Source: an uncultured Pelagibacteraceae bacterium (GTDB lineage Bacteria; Pseudomonadota; Alphaproteobacteria; Pelagibacterales; Pelagibacteraceae). Taken from it: 64,000 nucleotides of DNA. Made by a program: the position numbers and the translations under genes. The notes below the pieces were generated by a model. It did not search any database and had not been told where the DNA came from. It saw nothing but the letters and a program-made list of their open reading frames with translations. The DNA lies in the NCBI GenBank assembly GCA_902570785.1, contig CACFZK010000001.1, positions 1-64,000 on the forward strand, written 5' to 3'. Of the stretch, positions 60,353 to 64,000 are shown one piece after another (the stretch's first letter is position 1; each line of letters begins with the position of its first letter).

Positions 60353-61489
60353 ATGAGTTATTCCTTAATTTTACTAGCAGCAGGAAATAGCAAAAGATTT
60401 TCACATAGAACCCCAAAACCTTTCATTAAAATTGGTAATAGAACACTTTTGGAACTGTCATTATTAAAATTTAACAATATCAAGCAAATTAAAAACATTT
60501 TCGTTGTTATTAACAAAAATCACTTAAAATATATAAATAAAATCAAATCAAAAAAATTTACAAAAGTCATCGGTGGTAGAACAAGGCAAGAATCAACGTT
60601 TAGAGCTCTTAAATTTATAAAAAGAAAAAAAATCAAATGCTCAAAAGTACTTATACACGACTCTGCGAGACCAAATTTTTCACCTCAATTAATTCATAAA
60701 ATTATAAATAATTCGAACAAAAAGACAGTTATCCCAAAAATACCAGTTAATGATGCTCTAAAATCAATTTTGAAAAAGAACAAATTATTAAATTTAACTA
60801 GAGAAAATTTTTTTTTAACTCAAACTCCTCAATGTTTTAATTTTAGGGAGATACTAAATCTTCATTTAGAAAAAAAGTTTCTTTATAAAGATGACGATTT
60901 TTCATTAGTAAAGACATTAAAAAAAGTCAAATTTATTAAAGGTGAAAAAAATAATTTTAAAATAACGGACCAGGAAGATTTAAAAATGTTGAAAAACTAT
61001 ATGAATTTAAAAAATAAATTTGGAATAGGTTTTGATGTTCATAGACTTGTTAAAGGAAGAAAGCTTTATTTGGGAGGTTTAAATATTAAATCTAAACTTG
61101 GAACACTAGGACACTCAGACGGTGATCCGGTTTTACACTCAATTACAGATGCGATACTCGGTGCTTGTAATATGGGGGATATAGGTAAAATGTTTCCTGA
61201 CAAGGATAAAAAATTTAAAAATATTAGATCAACAATTTTATTAAAAAAAGTAATTGAAAAAATTAAATCTAGAGGTTTTAATATAAATAATTTAGATGTT
61301 AATATTATCACACAAGCACCAAAAATTAACAAATATAGAAAAAAAATTATTAGGAATATTTCAAAATTATGTGAGATTAGTGAAGATAAAATTAATATAA
61401 AAGGTAAAACAACAGAAAAATTAGGTGTGATTGGAAGCGAAAAAGCTATTGCTACTGAGGTAATCGCCTCAATAATCAAATATGATTAA
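60353..61489 (+). CDS. ispDF: Bifunctional IspD/IspF
   Basis: LILLAAGNSKRFSHRTPKPFIKI; FGIGFDVHRLVKGRKLYLGG; GHSDGDPVLHSITDAILGA. Confidence 0.95.
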   Translation: MSYSLILLAAGNSKRFSHRTPKPFIKIGNRTLLELSLLKFNNIKQIKNIFVVINKNHLKYINKIKSKKFTKVIGGRTRQESTFRALKFIKRKKIKCSKVLIHDSARPNFSPQLIHKIINNSNKKTVIPKIPVNDALKSILKKNKLLNLTRENFFLTQTPQCFNFREILNLHLEKKFLYKDDDFSLVKTLKKVKFIKGEKNNFKITDQEDLKMLKNYMNLKNKFGIGFDVHRLVKGRKLYLGGLNIKSKLGTLGHSDGDPVLHSITDAILGACNMGDIGKMFPDKDKKFKNIRSTILLKKVIEKIKSRGFNINNLDVNIITQAPKINKYRKKIIRNISKLCEISEDKINIKGKTTEKLGVIGSEKAIATEVIASIIKYD

Positions 61490-61994
61490 GAAATTAAATT
61501 ATTATTTTATTACTCTTTTTATTTTTGGCAACTTAATTGAAAGATATAGAGGGACATGGTCATCACTATTTACAACATTATTTTTATTTACATTAATACA
61601 GGTCTTGAAAATACCAATTTTAATAATCTCATTAACTTTAGTACTAATTTTCTTTTATTCCTTTTTTGCAATTAAATCTTGTTTGAATGATTTTAAAGAT
61701 GAAGATCCACAAGAAATAGTAATTGATGAATTTCTTGGACAATCAATTCCAATAATTTTGTACGAACTCTTTCACCCGAATAGAGCAAATACATTGATAG
61801 AAACCCTTCAGATATATTTTTGGTTTTTCCTTTTGTTTAGATTGTTTGACGGTCTCAAACCATTTCCAATAGATTACATAGATAAGAAATATAAAAATAC
61901 TTTTGGTATTATATTTGATGATGTTTTAGCTGGATTTTATGTAGTTATTTGTCTTGTATTATTTATGGTTGGAAAAACATTTTTTAATTCATGA
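61482..61994 (+). CDS. pgpA: Phosphatidylglycerophosphatase A
   Basis: RGTWSSLFTTLF, DPQEIVIDEFLGQ, FRLFDGLKPFPIDYID. Confidence 0.93.
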   Translation: MIKKLNYYFITLFIFGNLIERYRGTWSSLFTTLFLFTLIQVLKIPILIISLTLVLIFFYSFFAIKSCLNDFKDEDPQEIVIDEFLGQSIPIILYELFHPNRANTLIETLQIYFWFFLLFRLFDGLKPFPIDYIDKKYKNTFGIIFDDVLAGFYVVICLVLFMVGKTFFNS

Positions 61995-62464
61995 AAAAAT
62001 TAAGCAGAAAAGTTGTCGCTTTATTAAAGAAAAAGCAAAAAAAAATAGCTATTGCAGAATCTTGTACTGGTGGCATGCTTTCAAGCGCTATCACATCAAT
62101 AAGCGGATCTTCAAAAGTATTGTCTATGGGAATAGTTACTTACTCAAATAAATCAAAAAATCTACTTTTAAAAGTTCCTAAGCAAATAATTAAAAAACAC
62201 GGTGCTGTCAGTAATCAATGCTGTTCGTATATGGTTAATAATTTATCAAAGATCGCTAAAACTAATATATCCATTTCAATAACAGGAATTGCCGGGCCAA
62301 ATGGAGGAACCAAAGTAAAGCCTGTGGGATTAGTCTATATTGGGATCAAAAATAAAAATAAAGCTAAAATAATCAAATATTTATTTAAAAATAAGGGTCG
62401 ATCTAATATTCAAAGATCTGCTGTTAAAAAGTCTCTAAATTTAATTTTAAGTGTTCTTAAATAA
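61991..62464 (+). CDS. pncC: CinA C-terminal domain / nicotinamide-nucleotide amidohydrolase
   Basis: IAIAESCTGGMLSSAITSISGSS, SITGIAGPNGGTKVKPVGLVYIG. Confidence 0.93.
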   Translation: MKKLSRKVVALLKKKQKKIAIAESCTGGMLSSAITSISGSSKVLSMGIVTYSNKSKNLLLKVPKQIIKKHGAVSNQCCSYMVNNLSKIAKTNISISITGIAGPNGGTKVKPVGLVYIGIKNKNKAKIIKYLFKNKGRSNIQRSAVKKSLNLILSVLK

Positions 62465-62896
62465 ATTAATCGCTCTTTTTTCAAAAGCACTCGCGATTTC
62501 ACCGAGTCCTTTATCAAAAGATTTTTTCATAATCATGTTATAAAACACGTTTTTGATTTCAAAATCTATTGAAAAGTCAACTTCGCTTTGATTGTTTATT
62601 TCTCTAATTTGCCAAATATTCTTAAGATGTTTTAAAGGTCCGCCAATATTATTAACTAAAATTTTATCTTTTTGTTTGTAGTAAGTAACATGGCTTTTGT
62701 ATGTCTGATTTAAAAACTTTTTGCCCACAGTTAAATCTGCTTCTATCTCTGTAATATCTTTCATATCATTAATTTTATGAACCTTGCCATTCAAACACCA
62801 TGGAACAAACTCAGGATATTTTTCAATATCAAGTATCATTTTTATAAGATCTATTTTTTTACAAGGAATAATTTTTTTTATTGAAGCGTTTGGCAT
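62447..62896 (-). CDS. COQ10/RatA-like START-domain protein
   Basis: [38 protein letters not shown]. Confidence 0.88.
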   Translation of the reverse strand: MPNASIKKIIPCKKIDLIKMILDIEKYPEFVPWCLNGKVHKINDMKDITEIEADLTVGKKFLNQTYKSHVTYYKQKDKILVNNIGGPLKHLKNIWQIREINNQSEVDFSIDFEIKNVFYNMIMKKSFDKGLGEIASAFEKRAINLFKNT

Positions 62897-63819
62897 TCGA
62901 TTTGTTCATCTCTTACTTTTTTTAGTTTTTTAAAATCTTCGTCAGCATGATAAGAAGATCTGGTTAAAGGAGATGAAGCAACTAATAAAAATCCCTTTGA
63001 TAAAGCAATATTTTTTAACTCAACAAATTCGTGAGGCTTGTAATATCTTTGAAGAGGATAATGTTTGGGTGACGGCTGAAGATATTGACCAATTGTTAAA
63101 AAATCAACGTTTGCAGTTCTTAGATCGTCCATAACTTGTAAAATTTCGTTTTTACTTTCACCCAATCCAACCATTAAACCGGATTTAGTAAATACATCTG
63201 GTTTAATTTTTTTTGCTGACTCTAATAATTTTATAGATGCAAAATATCTAGAACCTGGTCTTACGTTCAAATAGAGACTTGGTACGGTCTCAATGTTGTG
63301 ATTAAAAACATCGGGCGACGCCTCTAAAACTTTCTCAAACGCATTCCCTTTTCTTAAAAAATCAGGAGTTAAAACTTCTATAGTTGTTTTCGGATTATTT
63401 TTTTTTGTTTCAAAAACTACTTCTTTAAAATGATTTGCTCCTCCATCTTGTAAATCATCTCTATCTACTGAAGTAATAACAACATGGTTAAGTTTCAATT
63501 CCTTTACCGCTTTTGAAATTTTTTGTGGTTCAAGAGGATCTAGTTTATTTGGTTTTCCAGTTTTAACATCACAAAAAGCACAGCCTCTTGTACAAGTATC
63601 GCCCATTATCATAAACGTAGCATGCTTTTTGCTCCAACATTCAGTTATATTTGGACAATTAGCCTCCTGACAAACTGTATTCAAACCACTTTGATATACA
63701 ATCTCTTTGGTTTTAAAAAAAATTTTTGAGTCTAAAATTTTAGACCTTATCCAACTAGGTTTTTTTTTAATTGGATTAAAAGGTTTGTTAATTTTTTCTG
63801 GATGTCTACTTTTAGTCAT
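62878..63819 (-). CDS. lipA: Lipoyl synthase
   Basis: [39 protein letters not shown]. Confidence 0.98.
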   Translation of the reverse strand: MTKSRHPEKINKPFNPIKKKPSWIRSKILDSKIFFKTKEIVYQSGLNTVCQEANCPNITECWSKKHATFMIMGDTCTRGCAFCDVKTGKPNKLDPLEPQKISKAVKELKLNHVVITSVDRDDLQDGGANHFKEVVFETKKNNPKTTIEVLTPDFLRKGNAFEKVLEASPDVFNHNIETVPSLYLNVRPGSRYFASIKLLESAKKIKPDVFTKSGLMVGLGESKNEILQVMDDLRTANVDFLTIGQYLQPSPKHYPLQRYYKPHEFVELKNIALSKGFLLVASSPLTRSSYHADEDFKKLKKVRDEQIECQTLQ

Positions 63820-64000
63820 TTATTTTAATAATAATTTCCTCTTTTTTTCCTAACATCAATTTATCTCTAATAAGAATATCAATAAAATCAAAATTAAGGT
63901 TTTCTGATAATAAAGAGTTTTTGTTCTCTAATACTTTAATTTCATTTGTTAACTTAATCTTTGTTTCTAACAAATGTTTTTCAAGTTTGTTTTTCTCAAA
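63816..64000 (-). CDS. FtsB-like septum formation initiator family (partial)
   Basis: Coiled coil [57 protein letters not shown], stop overlaps lipA start. Confidence 0.6.

Overview
AT-rich, gene-dense window with almost no intergenic space. Gene content and order look like a SAR11/Pelagibacter-type alphaproteobacterium (judged from protein families and synteny; no search was run). About 61 CDS and 4 tRNAs (Lys-UUU, Ser-UGA, Pro-UGG, Arg-UCU) can be supported. There is no rRNA, CRISPR array or prophage. Core blocks: yajC-secD-secF, uvrA/ssb, gyrA-coaD-ppi-tgt, recG/sdhE, mltB-rlpA-dacC-tmk-holB-metG-tatD, gapA-gpsA-trkH-trkA-ntrX-ntrY, ispDF-pgpA-cinA(C), coq10-like/lipA/ftsB-like. Accessory regions: (i) a glycan islet (24.8-30.2 kb) with GT2, GT9-like, GT11, TylF-like methyltransferase, sulfotransferase and an intact-looking tyrosine recombinase; (ii) a 10-gene co-directional run (42.5-31.5 kb) with a DmdA-like demethylase, acyl-CoA ligase, DmdC-like acyl-CoA dehydrogenase and FadN-like protein, starting 3 nt after a tRNA-Pro CCA; (iii) an Fe(III) ABC operon with tandem Fur-box-like palindromes; (iv) proXW without an adjacent proV, next to an EgtD-like methyltransferase. 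The most interesting unexplained structure is the fbpA-fbpB intergenic region: an 11-bp hairpin whose loop carries CUCCUCC, a perfect complement of the fbpB Shine-Dalgarno GGAGGAG. This gives two mutually exclusive RNA folds and so a candidate translational switch.
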